This document shows, one piece after another, positions 42,496 to 50,671 of a DNA stretch of 64,000 nt. Source of the DNA: JAKRSE01 sp943369295 (GTDB taxonomy: Bacteria > Armatimonadota > Fimbriimonadia > Fimbriimonadales > Fimbriimonadaceae); NCBI GenBank assembly GCA_943369295.1, contig CALRMU020000001.1, forward strand, positions 992,001 to 1,056,000. Direction: 5' to 3'. The notes beneath the pieces are model-generated. The model ran no database searches. It saw only the letters and a program-made list of their open reading frames with translations, and was not told the DNA's origin. Positions within the stretch are counted from its first letter, which is position 1; each line of letters starts with the position of its first letter. Both the position numbers and the translations under genes were made by a program.

Positions 42496-43422
42496 GTGCT
42501 TTTTCTGTCGCTTTTTGCCGATATCGCCACGCCGCCCGATCTGAATCTGCTTTGCCACCAGGCCGTGGCTGAGGCGAAGAAAACCTTCCCCGAACCAGCC
42601 ATCAAAGATGAGGATTTGGGAATCAAGGTGATCGTCCTTCCCAGCAAGGGGCAGGCAAGGGCAGAAGGCGGCTTTATGCCGAACAATCGCTTCTATCCGG
42701 CCAGCGTGGTCAAGCTTTACTACCTGGCTTACGGCGCCCACCTTAAATCGCAGAATCAGCTTAATCTCACGCCGGAGCACGACCGCGCCTTCAAAGACAT
42801 GATCGTGGATTCCAGCAACGACGGCACCGGCTTGGTGCTGGATTTGGTGACAGACACTACGGGTGGAGCCGAGCTGCCCGAGCCTGCCATGCAGCAGTGG
42901 ATGAGAAAGCGTCAGGCGGTAAACCGATGGCTTAAATCTTTGGGAATCAAAGACACCAACGCCTGTCAGAAAACCTGGAACGAGGGACCCTATGGTCGGG
43001 AGAGAATCGGCTACGGACCTAACCTTGAACTGAGAAATATGGCGACGGCTGAATCTTCTGCCCGCATGATGGAGCTTATTGCTGAGAGAAAGATCGGCAG
43101 CCCGGCAGAGCAGGATTGGATGTTTGGCTACCTAAAGAGAGACCAGATCAAGGGAGATGGTCAGACCAAAACTTTCATCGGCAAGGTCGTCCCGGCCGGC
43201 TGGACTCACTACAGCAAAGCAGGCTGGGCGTACGAGGTTAGGTGCGACGTGGCTTACATCACAGGTCCAGATGGGCAGAGGATCGTGCTCAGCATTTACA
43301 CCGACCACAACGTTCGCAACCTGCAGCTTCTGCCTTTCTTAGCGGATAAGGTTCTGCGAGGGGTTGGAGTGATTACTGACCCCAAAGAAACCTGGTCGGC
43401 TCCGGTGGAAGATCCTGAATGA
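42496..43422 (+). CDS. secreted serine beta-lactamase-like protein (class A fold)
   Basis: 308 residues. The first 12 residues could form a short signal peptide. The serine motif is S70-V-V-K73 (FYPASVVKLYYLAYG) and the second is S106-S-N108 (IVDSSNDGTGLVLD); the third KTG-like motif seems to be KAGW in HYSKAGWAYEV. These are the motifs of penicillin-binding and class A beta-lactamase proteins (PF13354). It may act on peptidoglycan peptides or beta-lactams. The sirtuin gene follows with an ATGA overlap. Confidence 0.85.
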   Translation: MLFLSLFADIATPPDLNLLCHQAVAEAKKTFPEPAIKDEDLGIKVIVLPSKGQARAEGGFMPNNRFYPASVVKLYYLAYGAHLKSQNQLNLTPEHDRAFKDMIVDSSNDGTGLVLDLVTDTTGGAELPEPAMQQWMRKRQAVNRWLKSLGIKDTNACQKTWNEGPYGRERIGYGPNLELRNMATAESSARMMELIAERKIGSPAEQDWMFGYLKRDQIKGDGQTKTFIGKVVPAGWTHYSKAGWAYEVRCDVAYITGPDGQRIVLSIYTDHNVRNLQLLPFLADKVLRGVGVITDPKETWSAPVEDPE

Positions 43423-44171
43423 TCTCTTTACCGGGCCTAGATTCCATTTTGGAAAATGGACTGAAAAACATCGTTGTTCAGACTGGCGCGGGCATCTCTG
43501 CTTCCAGCGGAATTCCGACCTTTCGTGGTTCTGGCGGGCTTTACAACGGCGTTTCTGTGGAAGATCTGGCGACGCCGGAAGGTTTCGCCCGTAATCCAAA
43601 TCTAGTTTGGGAGTGGTACGCCTATCGGATCGGCTTGGTCCGTGCCGCCCGGCCGAATGCCGGACATTTTGCTTTGGCCGAATGGGCAGAGATGGCTGAG
43701 CGATTTACGCTTCTGACTTCCAATGTCGATGACCTGCATGAGAGAGCAGGCAGTCGGGAGGTTCATCACCTCCACGGCACGATTCTAAAGGGAAGGTGCT
43801 GTGAAACGGGCAGAGTCTACGAACTGCCAGATCCTCTTGACGTCTCTCTCGATCTTCCACGGACTCCGGAAGGGAAGCTGCTGCGGCCGAATGTTGTCTG
43901 GTTTGGCGAGAGGCCAGTCGAATCGGCCTTTGAGGCTATGGCTGCGGCCATTCCTCGCGCGGATCTTTACGTCGAGGTCGGGCACAGTGGAGTGGTTCAG
44001 TACGGTTTTTCAGATTGGGCGCTGAGCCTGGGCATCCCATTTGTGAGGATCAATCCTGACCGAGATCCCGCGCCCCGTGACCCGAGGGTAATTCATATTC
44101 AGGCCGGCGCCGAAGAGGCTCTGCCTGCTTTAGTTGAGGTGCTGAGGGGAATGAGGGGGGAAGAGGAATGA
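43419..44171 (+). CDS. divergent sirtuin (NAD-dependent deacylase, CobB-like)
   Basis: 250 residues. The NAD site is QTGAGISASSGIPTFRG near 21-37, LLTSNVDDLHERAG at 98-111 (usually TQN, here TSN) and the catalytic His is H119 in HHLHG. Y67-A-Y-R70 matches the YxxR pattern of desuccinylase/demalonylase (class III) sirtuins. Of the four zinc Cys only the first pair, C127-C128, is present and adjacent; the second pair is absent (LPRTPEGKLLRPNVV). GHSGVVQYG replaces the usual GTS-V-P. It probably removes acyl groups from lysine but may need no zinc. Its stop codon lies inside a heptamer satellite. Confidence 0.85.
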   Translation: MISLPGLDSILENGLKNIVVQTGAGISASSGIPTFRGSGGLYNGVSVEDLATPEGFARNPNLVWEWYAYRIGLVRAARPNAGHFALAEWAEMAERFTLLTSNVDDLHERAGSREVHHLHGTILKGRCCETGRVYELPDPLDVSLDLPRTPEGKLLRPNVVWFGERPVESAFEAMAAAIPRADLYVEVGHSGVVQYGFSDWALSLGIPFVRINPDRDPAPRDPRVIHIQAGAEEALPALVEVLRGMRGEEE

Positions 44172-44260
44172 GGAATGAGGAATGAGGAATGAGGAATGAG
44201 GAATGAGGAATGAGGAATGAGGAATGAGGAATGAGGAATGAGGAATGAGGAATGAGGAAT
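44163..44260. repeat. 14 tandem copies of the 7-mer GAGGAAT
   Basis: Fourteen perfect head-to-tail copies, then one altered copy (GAGGGAT). The repeat begins in the last codons of the sirtuin gene and supplies its stop codon (TGA). Seven is not a multiple of three, but since the stop is in the first unit, length changes would leave the protein unaffected. A pyrimidine-rich part (GCCTTCAGCCTTCATTC) follows at once. Such satellites often vary in copy number. Confidence 0.95.
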
Positions 44261-44311
44261 GAGGGATAGAGCCTTCAGCCTTCATTCTTCAGCCTTCAGC
44301 CCTCCGATCCC

Positions 44312-44836
44312 CTACTTCTGCGGGATCGTGAACCGCCGAATGATATCCAAGGCGACATCCTTGCCCTTCCAGCCAAGGATCTCAACTTCCTTCTTTTCCA
44401 GCGTCTTGTAGACCTCAAAGAAGTGCTGAATCTCTTCCAGCGTGTGGGGGTTGATGTCCTTCAGATCCTGTCTCGTGCCGAAGCGAGGATCTTTGGTGGC
44501 GACGCAGAGAATCTTTTCGTCAGGATCGCCCTGGTCTCGCATTTCCAGCACTCCTACTGGCTTGGCATCAACTACGATTCCCGGCATGGTGGGGTGGGAA
44601 ATGAGCAGTAGAACGTCGATGGGGTCGCCATCCAGGTACTTGGTGCTGGGGATGAACCCGTAATCGGTAGGGTAGAAAAGGGGCGAATAAAGCACCCTAT
44701 CCAGCCTCATCACGCCCAAATCTGGGTCAAGTTCGTACTTGTTCGAACTGTGTCGAGGAATCTCGATCACCACATTCACCACTTCTGGCGCACCGTCTCC
44801 GACTGGAAGGTAAAGGGGATTGATCAAGGGGCCCAT
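44312..44836 (-). CDS. ppa: inorganic pyrophosphatase (family I)
   Basis: 174 residues from ATG 44836, which fits the usual length near 175; the upstream ATG at 44905 lies in the next gene. Blocks: VVIEIPRHSSNKYELD near 23, YPTDYGFIPSTKYLDGDPIDVLLL near 56 (the D-G-D-P-x-D-V metal-site signature), and KEVEILGWKG near the end. It hydrolyses PPi in the cytoplasm and drives biosynthetic reactions. It follows an MTA phosphorylase gene on the same strand. Confidence 0.95.
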   Translation of the reverse strand: MGPLINPLYLPVGDGAPEVVNVVIEIPRHSSNKYELDPDLGVMRLDRVLYSPLFYPTDYGFIPSTKYLDGDPIDVLLLISHPTMPGIVVDAKPVGVLEMRDQGDPDEKILCVATKDPRFGTRQDLKDINPHTLEEIQHFFEVYKTLEKKEVEILGWKGKDVALDIIRRFTIPQK

Positions 44837-44873
44837 GCGAGACCCCAAGATACCAGTGAGGCTAGGCTGAAAC

Positions 44874-45626
44874 TCAGGCCTCGAGAGCCGAAGGACTATC
44901 AGCAAGTCCCATCTCTATGGCATTGAACAGAATCTCCAAAACCTTAGGGCCCTTTTCTGACATCACATCCACCACTTCTTCGTGACTCAGAAAGCCGCTC
45001 GTGATCCCAGCACCCATGTTGGTCACTACCGCCAGACATCCGTAGCGGACCCCGTTTTCGGCCAGAGCGATGGCCTCGCTGGATGCCGTCATGCCGACTA
45101 CATCGCCGCCCAGCTCCTTAATCATCTTAATCTCAGCCGGGGTTTCGTAACGTGGTCCGTTCATGCCAACGTAGACGGCACCGTCGTGGATTCTTTCCCC
45201 GACAATGGAAGCTGCCTGACAGAGATAGGTGCTGGCCGACATTGATTCTGTTACGTCGACATGGCTGGGGACCCCTTCAAATCTCGTCACCTGACGGCCT
45301 GTCATGTCAATAAAGCCTTTGCAGGCGGCCATGGTGCCTGGGGGCCAATCTTGCCTTAACGATCCGACGGCGGCTGTGGCCAGGCAGAATTCGACTTCAA
45401 GCTGACCCAGTGCCGCCCCAAGGGCCGCATAGGGAACTTTGTGAGGAGGCAGTTTGTGGCCTGGAGAATGCCTTTGCAGAATCGCTAGGGTGTGGCCCCA
45501 ACGCGTGAGCAGCTTGCCTCTAACTGCACCGAATGGCGTAACGATGCAGAAGGGCTGGCCTCCTAATTCGCCCAGCAGGGCTCCAATTCCCGTTCCTCCA
45601 ATCAGGGCTGCATCGGCTCTCACCAT
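44874..45626 (-). CDS. mtnP: S-methyl-5'-thioadenosine phosphorylase
   Basis: 250 residues. The phosphate-site IGGTGIGALLGELGG near 9, LQRHSPGHKLPPHKVPYAA near 49 (the H-x-H-P-like MTAP block), DMTGRQVTRF near 107 and YVGMNGPRYETPAEIKM near 151 mark the PNP/MTAP family. GMTASSEAIALAENG near 176 is the purine site. It cuts MTA to adenine and methylthioribose 1-phosphate, the substrate of MtnA (encoded at 16 kb). A purine-nucleoside preference cannot be excluded. Confidence 0.88.
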   Translation of the reverse strand: MVRADAALIGGTGIGALLGELGGQPFCIVTPFGAVRGKLLTRWGHTLAILQRHSPGHKLPPHKVPYAALGAALGQLEVEFCLATAAVGSLRQDWPPGTMAACKGFIDMTGRQVTRFEGVPSHVDVTESMSASTYLCQAASIVGERIHDGAVYVGMNGPRYETPAEIKMIKELGGDVVGMTASSEAIALAENGVRYGCLAVVTNMGAGITSGFLSHEEVVDVMSEKGPKVLEILFNAIEMGLADSPSALEA

Positions 45627-45785
45627 GGTGTGCAGAATACCGGCTCATTTTGATGGCACCGTCAACGCTCTGCAAAAAGCCCAAATGCTGCTTCGGGTTC
45701 TGGCGGTGTGAGGTGGATGGCTGTGCCTGCATTGTTTAGCCTTCTCAACACTCTTAGGGATCCATCAAACAATGAAACCCAGTAC

Positions 45786-46466
45786 TTAGCGCGTTTTATC
45801 TTCCGAAATGCGGCCATCAGTGACTCGGATGATTCGGTCACATTGGTCTGCAATTCTATCATCGTGTGTTACGATTAAAAAGGTGGTTTTGCCTTCGGCA
45901 TGAACCTCTCTCATCAGCTTGAAAACAGCATCACTGTTGGCTGAATCCAAGTTGCCCGTCGGCTCATCGGCAAGGATCAGGGGCTTATGTCTCGCAAGGG
46001 CCCGGGCAATAGCCACTCTCTGCTGCTCTCCGCCTGAAATAGCGTTTGCAAGCTTTTCGCTGTGCTGTCCAACTCCCATGCGGTCCAATAAGGTCTTAGC
46101 CTCCTTGGTGTCCTCTTCTACAGATTTAGAAGATAGAACAGCACCGGGCATCAGCACATTTTCAAGCACTGTAAAATCCGGAAGCAGATAGTGAAACTGA
46201 AAAACGAATCCGATCATGGTTCCGCGGAGGTGAGTAAGTGAGGAGTCTGACTGTTTGGCAATATCAGTTCCATCTAAGCTGTAGCTGCCTTCAGAGGTTC
46301 GGTCGAGAATTCCAATGAGATTCAGCAGGGTAGATTTCCCACTGCCAGACTGTCCGACTATAGCAGCAAACTCACCCCTCTCCACTTCAAGATTCACATC
46401 TGAGAGTGCTCGAAAGGGCACCGCACCACCGTAGATTTTTGCCGCAGATTTTAAGTCAACCAGCAT
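45786..46466 (-). CDS. ABC transporter ATP-binding protein (LolD/MacB-type)
   Basis: 226 residues. Walker A GQSGSGKSTLLN near 38, Q-loop VFQFHYLLPDFTVLENV near 90, signature SGGEQQRVAIARAL near 143, Walker B PLILADEPTGNLD near 160 and the switch His in LIVTHDDRIADQCD. This is the LolD/MacB ATPase subclass. It pairs with the permease encoded immediately upstream (one-base gap) and the membrane fusion protein before that. Together they could move lipoproteins or export substances across the envelope. Confidence 0.93.
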   Translation of the reverse strand: MLVDLKSAAKIYGGAVPFRALSDVNLEVERGEFAAIVGQSGSGKSTLLNLIGILDRTSEGSYSLDGTDIAKQSDSSLTHLRGTMIGFVFQFHYLLPDFTVLENVLMPGAVLSSKSVEEDTKEAKTLLDRMGVGQHSEKLANAISGGEQQRVAIARALARHKPLILADEPTGNLDSANSDAVFKLMREVHAEGKTTFLIVTHDDRIADQCDRIIRVTDGRISEDKTR

Positions 46467-46467
46467 T

Positions 46468-47688
46468 TTAGCCCTGCCTAATGATATCGACTGGATTCAT
46501 TTTTGCTGCTCGTCGGGCCGGAAGCAGAGCTGCCGCCGTAGCAATACCTGCTGTGATAAAGAAGGCTTCAGCCATAAAGCTGACTCGCATTTCAATCGGA
46601 AAAAGATAGCCAGGTTTAATGCTGCTTTGACCCGGGATCTCACCAATTCCTAAGATTAAAGCTCCTCCGAGTCCTGCCCCGACCAAGGCTCCGCTTACCC
46701 CGACAAGAGCACCCAGATAGGTGAATATTCCTTGTAGAGTCCCTGTAGATGCTCCCATGCTCTTCAAAATTCCAATCTCTCTGCTTCGCTGCATGACACT
46801 GACAATTAAAACGCTCGCGACAGATGTGGCGACAAGAATCATCACGAAAAATCTGATTATGTTGGTGGTCTGTGATTGGGCAGCCAGCCCGCTTAAGAGG
46901 TCTCCATTGACTTCCTGCCAAGTCTGAACTTTTAAGCCGGTCGAAGCTCTTAACTTCTCTGCAACTGGATCTACGGCGAAGGCATCGTTCACCTGAGTTT
47001 CAATGCGGCTTACTGCTCCAACCATATCATTCAGTCTTTGGCCGTTTGCAAGAGAAACATAGAATGATCTTTCATTGGCGTTGATGTTTCCTGCTTTGAA
47101 TACTCCCGTGATCCGCATCACCATAGCCACCCCTTTGGCGCTGGTCACACGAAGCTTGTCGCCAGCCTTTAGCCGGAGCAGTCTGGCCAGCTCTGTGCCA
47201 ACACTGCATCCTTGTCCTCCCAGATCCAAAATTCCAGACACCATCGCTCTGCGCAGATCGAAGATTTGTGAGCCCCTGCTCTCATCGATTCCTAAGATCG
47301 AAACAGGTCTAGACTGCCCACCACGCACGACTACGCCAGAACCTGCCGAGACAGGACTTACAGCTATGATTTTTGCTATTCCATCAAGCTGTTTTATAGT
47401 GGCGACATATCCCTTTAGTGTGAGTTCGCGCTCGTTAAAAGATAAAGCAGTTCCGACATTCACGCTTCCATCAAGTGAAAGAACCCTGGCTTCCGATTCA
47501 ACAGGCAGCAAAGTGATATGACTTGAGCTGCCGATTGTTGTAGCAATAAAGCCTTGCTGAAGTCCACTTATGAGTGAAGTTATGAACAAGTAAACTGTCA
47601 CGCCAAATGCGACGCTTGCAACACTGAGGAGTATTTGAGACCCTCCGCTGCGGAAATATCTAAACCCAACTCGCATGCAGAAAAACAT
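46468..47688 (-). CDS. FtsX/LolC-type ABC permease
   Basis: 406 residues with the MacB/LolC layout: one N-terminal helix (SQILLSVASVAFGVTVYLFITSL), a large periplasmic domain (about 45-265), and three C-terminal helices with SREIGILKSMGASTGTLQGIFTYLG near 310, the FtsX permease signature. The C-terminus is ALLPARRAAKMNPVDIIRQG, a typical ending. It works with the ATPase downstream. The periplasmic part is larger than in FtsX and fits LolC/MacB. Confidence 0.92.
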   Translation of the reverse strand: MFFCMRVGFRYFRSGGSQILLSVASVAFGVTVYLFITSLISGLQQGFIATTIGSSSHITLLPVESEARVLSLDGSVNVGTALSFNERELTLKGYVATIKQLDGIAKIIAVSPVSAGSGVVVRGGQSRPVSILGIDESRGSQIFDLRRAMVSGILDLGGQGCSVGTELARLLRLKAGDKLRVTSAKGVAMVMRITGVFKAGNINANERSFYVSLANGQRLNDMVGAVSRIETQVNDAFAVDPVAEKLRASTGLKVQTWQEVNGDLLSGLAAQSQTTNIIRFFVMILVATSVASVLIVSVMQRSREIGILKSMGASTGTLQGIFTYLGALVGVSGALVGAGLGGALILGIGEIPGQSSIKPGYLFPIEMRVSFMAEAFFITAGIATAAALLPARRAAKMNPVDIIRQG

Positions 47689-47691
47689 TTC

Positions 47692-49233
47692 CTACTTTCC
47701 TTTTTGCAGGTTGGTTGTCTTCACTTCAACCCTGCTGCCTAGTTTCGATCCACGTGGGTTTGTGAGAACAATGTCTCCCGGCTTTAGGCCGGTTTTGATG
47801 ACGGCAGTGCTGAGGTTTCCCCTAGCCCAAGTAACTGGGCAGTTTGTGACTATGCCTTTTGACACGACGTACACGCTGGCGGTTTGACCAGAAACGACAA
47901 GGGCACCTTGCGGAACGACAGCAATATCTGTGTATTCCGAGATGAAAATGTTGGCATCTGCTGTCAGTTCTGGCTTCAGTCGAGCATCTCTTTTTAGAAC
48001 AGCGAGCCTTACTTCCAAAGTGCCAAGCTGAAAGTTAGCCGCAGAGCCGATTTCTGAAACAACCGCAGGCAGCTGCAAGTCAGGAAAAGCATCAATTCCA
48101 ACCGTCGCTTTTGCCCCAAGCTTCACCAAAGCAATGCTGGATTCCTCTACATTCAAATGAACTCTCAGTTCTGTTGTGCCCGCGATTACTAGCATCGGAG
48201 CGCCACTACTCACTGTTTGACCTGGCTCAACCAATCTTTGGGAGATTCGTCCGTCTATTGGTGATCTGATAACTGTCTTAGATTGAGCTGATAGGGCGGC
48301 AGCTTTTTGGGCTTCGCCAGTTAGTCTTGCCGTTTGGCTAACTTCTCTGGATGCGGCGGCTGAATCTAACGCGCCTTGGGCCTGCACAAGCTGTTGGCGG
48401 TTGGTCAGTCGTTCTTTAAGGCCCTTTTGGGTCAAGGCAAGCAGCTTATTGGTTCCCGCTAGAGCGGCTTTGCTTTCGACTACCTGCGATTCAGCAGTTA
48501 AAACATCCTCGGCACGCGGCGTCGCTGCAATCTGAACTTGTTCTCGCGCTATTTCAAGGTCTCTAAGAGCCGTAGCCAAAGTGGTCTCAGCTATCTCATT
48601 CGACGCTTTTGATATAGCCCCTTCTCTGAACAAAGCAGCGCTTCTTTGTGCTTCACGCTGGGCCTGTTCAGATATGGCCAAGATTTTAGCCAACTGGAGT
48701 TTTGCGATCTTAATCTGTTCAGCGCGGCTTGTGTTTTTGACCTTTTCTAAGTTGACTTCTGCCTGCTCCAGCTTGGCAAGGGCGGCATCTCGGTTGATGA
48801 GGGCAGAGGCCGCGGCAGACTTAAGGTCGTTTACAGAGGCAAGCGCTTCTTTAGCCAAGGTGACTGAACGAGAGGCGGTTCCGGCAATCACATCCTGCAG
48901 ATTGGATTGGGAATCACTTTGGCTTATAAGTGCATCTGCGGCTAGAAGCTGTGCTTTCGGGTCTGAATCATCCAGCAGAACCAAAATGTCGCCAGCTTTT
49001 ACCAAATCTCCGATGTCTACTTTAACCAGTGTTATCAACCCGCTTTGAAGCTGGCTGGATACTGTTGATCTATCTGTTGCTTCAAGAACACCGCTGACAG
49101 CCAGGGTGGACGTTACATTTTCTAGCCGAATAACTATAGCTTCGACCCGGGGTGGGCGACTTGACTTCCACGCAACAAAAGAGACGGCAAGTAGAACCAC
49201 CCCTCCTGCAATCCAGAACAGGGTGCGGTTCAT
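47692..49233 (-). CDS. membrane fusion protein (MacA/HlyD family)
   Basis: 513 residues. An N-terminal helix anchors it (FWIAGGVVLLAVSFVAW). A lipoyl half-motif (GVLEATDRSTVSSQLQSGLITLVKVDIGDLVKAGDILVLLD) is followed by a long coiled-coil hairpin (about 95-300, rich in Ala/Glu/Lys), a second lipoyl half, and beta-barrel domains with ELTADANIFISEY. It should link the FtsX-type pump with an outer-membrane partner. The coding sequence is three bases upstream of the permease. This three-gene set resembles MacAB, with no TolC homologue in the window. Confidence 0.92.
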   Translation of the reverse strand: MNRTLFWIAGGVVLLAVSFVAWKSSRPPRVEAIVIRLENVTSTLAVSGVLEATDRSTVSSQLQSGLITLVKVDIGDLVKAGDILVLLDDSDPKAQLLAADALISQSDSQSNLQDVIAGTASRSVTLAKEALASVNDLKSAAASALINRDAALAKLEQAEVNLEKVKNTSRAEQIKIAKLQLAKILAISEQAQREAQRSAALFREGAISKASNEIAETTLATALRDLEIAREQVQIAATPRAEDVLTAESQVVESKAALAGTNKLLALTQKGLKERLTNRQQLVQAQGALDSAAASREVSQTARLTGEAQKAAALSAQSKTVIRSPIDGRISQRLVEPGQTVSSGAPMLVIAGTTELRVHLNVEESSIALVKLGAKATVGIDAFPDLQLPAVVSEIGSAANFQLGTLEVRLAVLKRDARLKPELTADANIFISEYTDIAVVPQGALVVSGQTASVYVVSKGIVTNCPVTWARGNLSTAVIKTGLKPGDIVLTNPRGSKLGSRVEVKTTNLQKGK

Positions 49234-49314
49234 GTTTGAACCTTCAGCCTACCAGGGATTATTTGAAACAGAGAGAATCTGCCGAAAGGCGTTAAAGGCG
49301 GCAGAATAGGGTGG

Positions 49315-49349
49315 TCTCGGACGCCAATTATTCCAATCGGCGTCCGAGA
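49315..49349 (-). terminator. hairpin after the 49360-50220 gene
   Basis: An 11-bp perfect stem TCTCGGACGCC/GGCGTCCGAGA with a 13-base loop lies just past the stop of the secreted protein gene. A T run is lacking, so it may be a Rho-assisted terminator or a symmetrical hairpin between two minus-strand genes. Confidence 0.6.
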
Positions 49350-49359
49350 TGCATTTGAT

Positions 49360-50220
49360 TTACTCCACTACTACGGCGAGCACGCAGACTGACCTTGCCG
49401 CGCCTTTGTTGAACATCTCGGCAGAAAACGTTCCAGATTCTGTCGCGCCAACCAGTGTGGTTTTCGCGGTTTCTTCTCCGGTCACATCGTCGCCCTTTTT
49501 GACGAGAAGAGTGATGTTGTTTGTGTTGTTGGCGGCACCAATGAAGAAGCCGCCCGTGTCGCCAAGCTGAACTTCAGGAATCTTGACTGATGTCGACCCG
49601 GCGGGAACGCCCCCGATCAGGCACCACTGGCTATCACCCTGGCGGAACCTAAGATTCTTACCAGTGTCACCCAGGGCCTGGGCAACCCTCTTGTTGATTG
49701 CCTTGAAGGGCCGGAGAGTTTGCTCAGCCGTGATCTGTGAAACCTGCTTGTACACGGTCGATTGAATGGTGAGAGCGACCAAGTTTGCATCACCAGATTC
49801 CTTATCCGCCGTGACCTTGATCGTGTATTCGCCCGTGTTTTCAACCTGAATGTAGGCATAGCCGACAGCAGATGATTCGTCCGTCTTGGCGACAACGTCT
49901 CCATCGCTGTTCGTCACTTCAATCGACATTGGGCTTTCGGCATCGTCGGCAGCTGTGATAAAAGTGTAGAACTCGCCAGATCGCAGAGTTCGGGTGTAAG
50001 AAGCGGAAGCTTTGGGGTCAAGCATCGTTCCCAGAAGGCAGACTTCTGGATCCAAAGTGACCTGCTTCAAAATCTTTCTGTTTTCAACGGCATAGTCGAT
50101 GCAGGTCTTGAATGCATTCAGCATTTTGTTGCCTGGCTCCCATGAATCTTGAACTGGCGGCAGGGCGGCGGCAGAATTAGCCGACATGGCAAAGGCGAGA
50201 AGAACGGAGGATGCAAGCAT
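49360..50220 (-). CDS. secreted hypothetical protein with PPC-like beta-sandwich
   Basis: 286 residues. A signal peptide (about 1-19) leads into a Cys-containing helix and then two beta-sandwich-like domains. The middle (SGEFYTFITAADDAESPMSIEVTN and GYAYIQVENTGEYTIKVTA) resembles a bacterial pre-peptidase C-terminal (PPC) domain; the second half has QLGDTGGFFIGAANNTNNITLLVKKG with the same features. It is probably an extracellular or periplasmic protein with a ligand-binding role. No enzymatic motif is seen. Function unknown. Confidence 0.7.
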   Translation of the reverse strand: MLASSVLLAFAMSANSAAALPPVQDSWEPGNKMLNAFKTCIDYAVENRKILKQVTLDPEVCLLGTMLDPKASASYTRTLRSGEFYTFITAADDAESPMSIEVTNSDGDVVAKTDESSAVGYAYIQVENTGEYTIKVTADKESGDANLVALTIQSTVYKQVSQITAEQTLRPFKAINKRVAQALGDTGKNLRFRQGDSQWCLIGGVPAGSTSVKIPEVQLGDTGGFFIGAANNTNNITLLVKKGDDVTGEETAKTTLVGATESGTFSAEMFNKGAARSVCVLAVVVE

Positions 50221-50514
50221 AAATGATGTCCAGTTTGTGTGGCATCTCTCGCGTGCAGGAGATACCGGATGTTACAGATACCAGACTGGCCTGGGGAGAA
50301 GCAACGCAGGAGGTCTGGCGGACAGGCATCACCTGGCAGCCCAGCAGCGGCCAGCTTCCGGATCCTGAAGCAGCCTTCCAAGGCTTCACGGGGTGAGAGA
50401 ATCCATAAACGGGAAAACGGCTGGCAGCAGGTCGGCCGATGAGAATCGCGCCAGGTGTGCAGAGGCCTAAATCAGAAGTCTGCAGGAGAAAGAGATGCTT
50501 GCATCTGGATAATG
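50221..50514 (+). other. GC-rich, hairpin-rich intergenic DNA, possible structured RNA
   Basis: No credible gene. The plus strand has several inverted repeats: CCAGAC/GTCTGG near 50281-50317, CTGGCC/GGCCAG near 50285-50354, a GAAG-AGCCTT-CC-AAGGCT-TC hairpin near 50369-50389, and AGATGC-TT-GCATCT near 50492-50507. Before the islet inserted, it would have been the leader of the beta-CASP RNase gene. I cannot assign a known RNA class. Confidence 0.3.
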
Positions 50515-50614
50515 CCTCCCCTGAAGGTAGCATTGCCTTATGTCCAACTCGATCACCTTTCTCGGTGCGGCCAGAACAGTCACGGGGTCCAAACACCTCA
50601 TCCGGCAAGGGAAG
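50515..50614 (+). repeat. left copy of a 100-bp direct repeat (start of the RNase gene)
   Basis: 96 of 100 bases match 51932-52031. It includes the ATG at 50540 and encodes 25 residues (MSNSITFLGAARTVTGSKHL and five more) before a TAA at 50615-50617, exactly at the edge of the islet. It is a broken 5' fragment of the beta-CASP RNase gene. Confidence 0.9.
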
Positions 50615-50671
50615 TAATTGCTAACGCAGTGTCTTAGGTAATCCTAACGGAGCTTATGGAGTTAGACCAAC

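Noticed and set aside
44163..44310. CRISPR-like repetition.
   Set aside because: The units are 7 bases with no spacers; the 93-bp, 108-bp and 170-bp arrays also lack unique spacers and there are no cas genes.
45627..45785. Intergenic DNA between mtnP and the LolD-type gene, and a short minus-strand frame across it.
   Set aside because: The frame overlaps LolD and shows no family; I see no clear hairpin or gene in this 159-base spacer.
50177..50608. A 143-residue minus-strand frame and plus-strand frames at 50186-50637.
   Set aside because: They are unlike any family, overlap the antisense of the RNase 5' copy, and have no start signals; probably non-coding.
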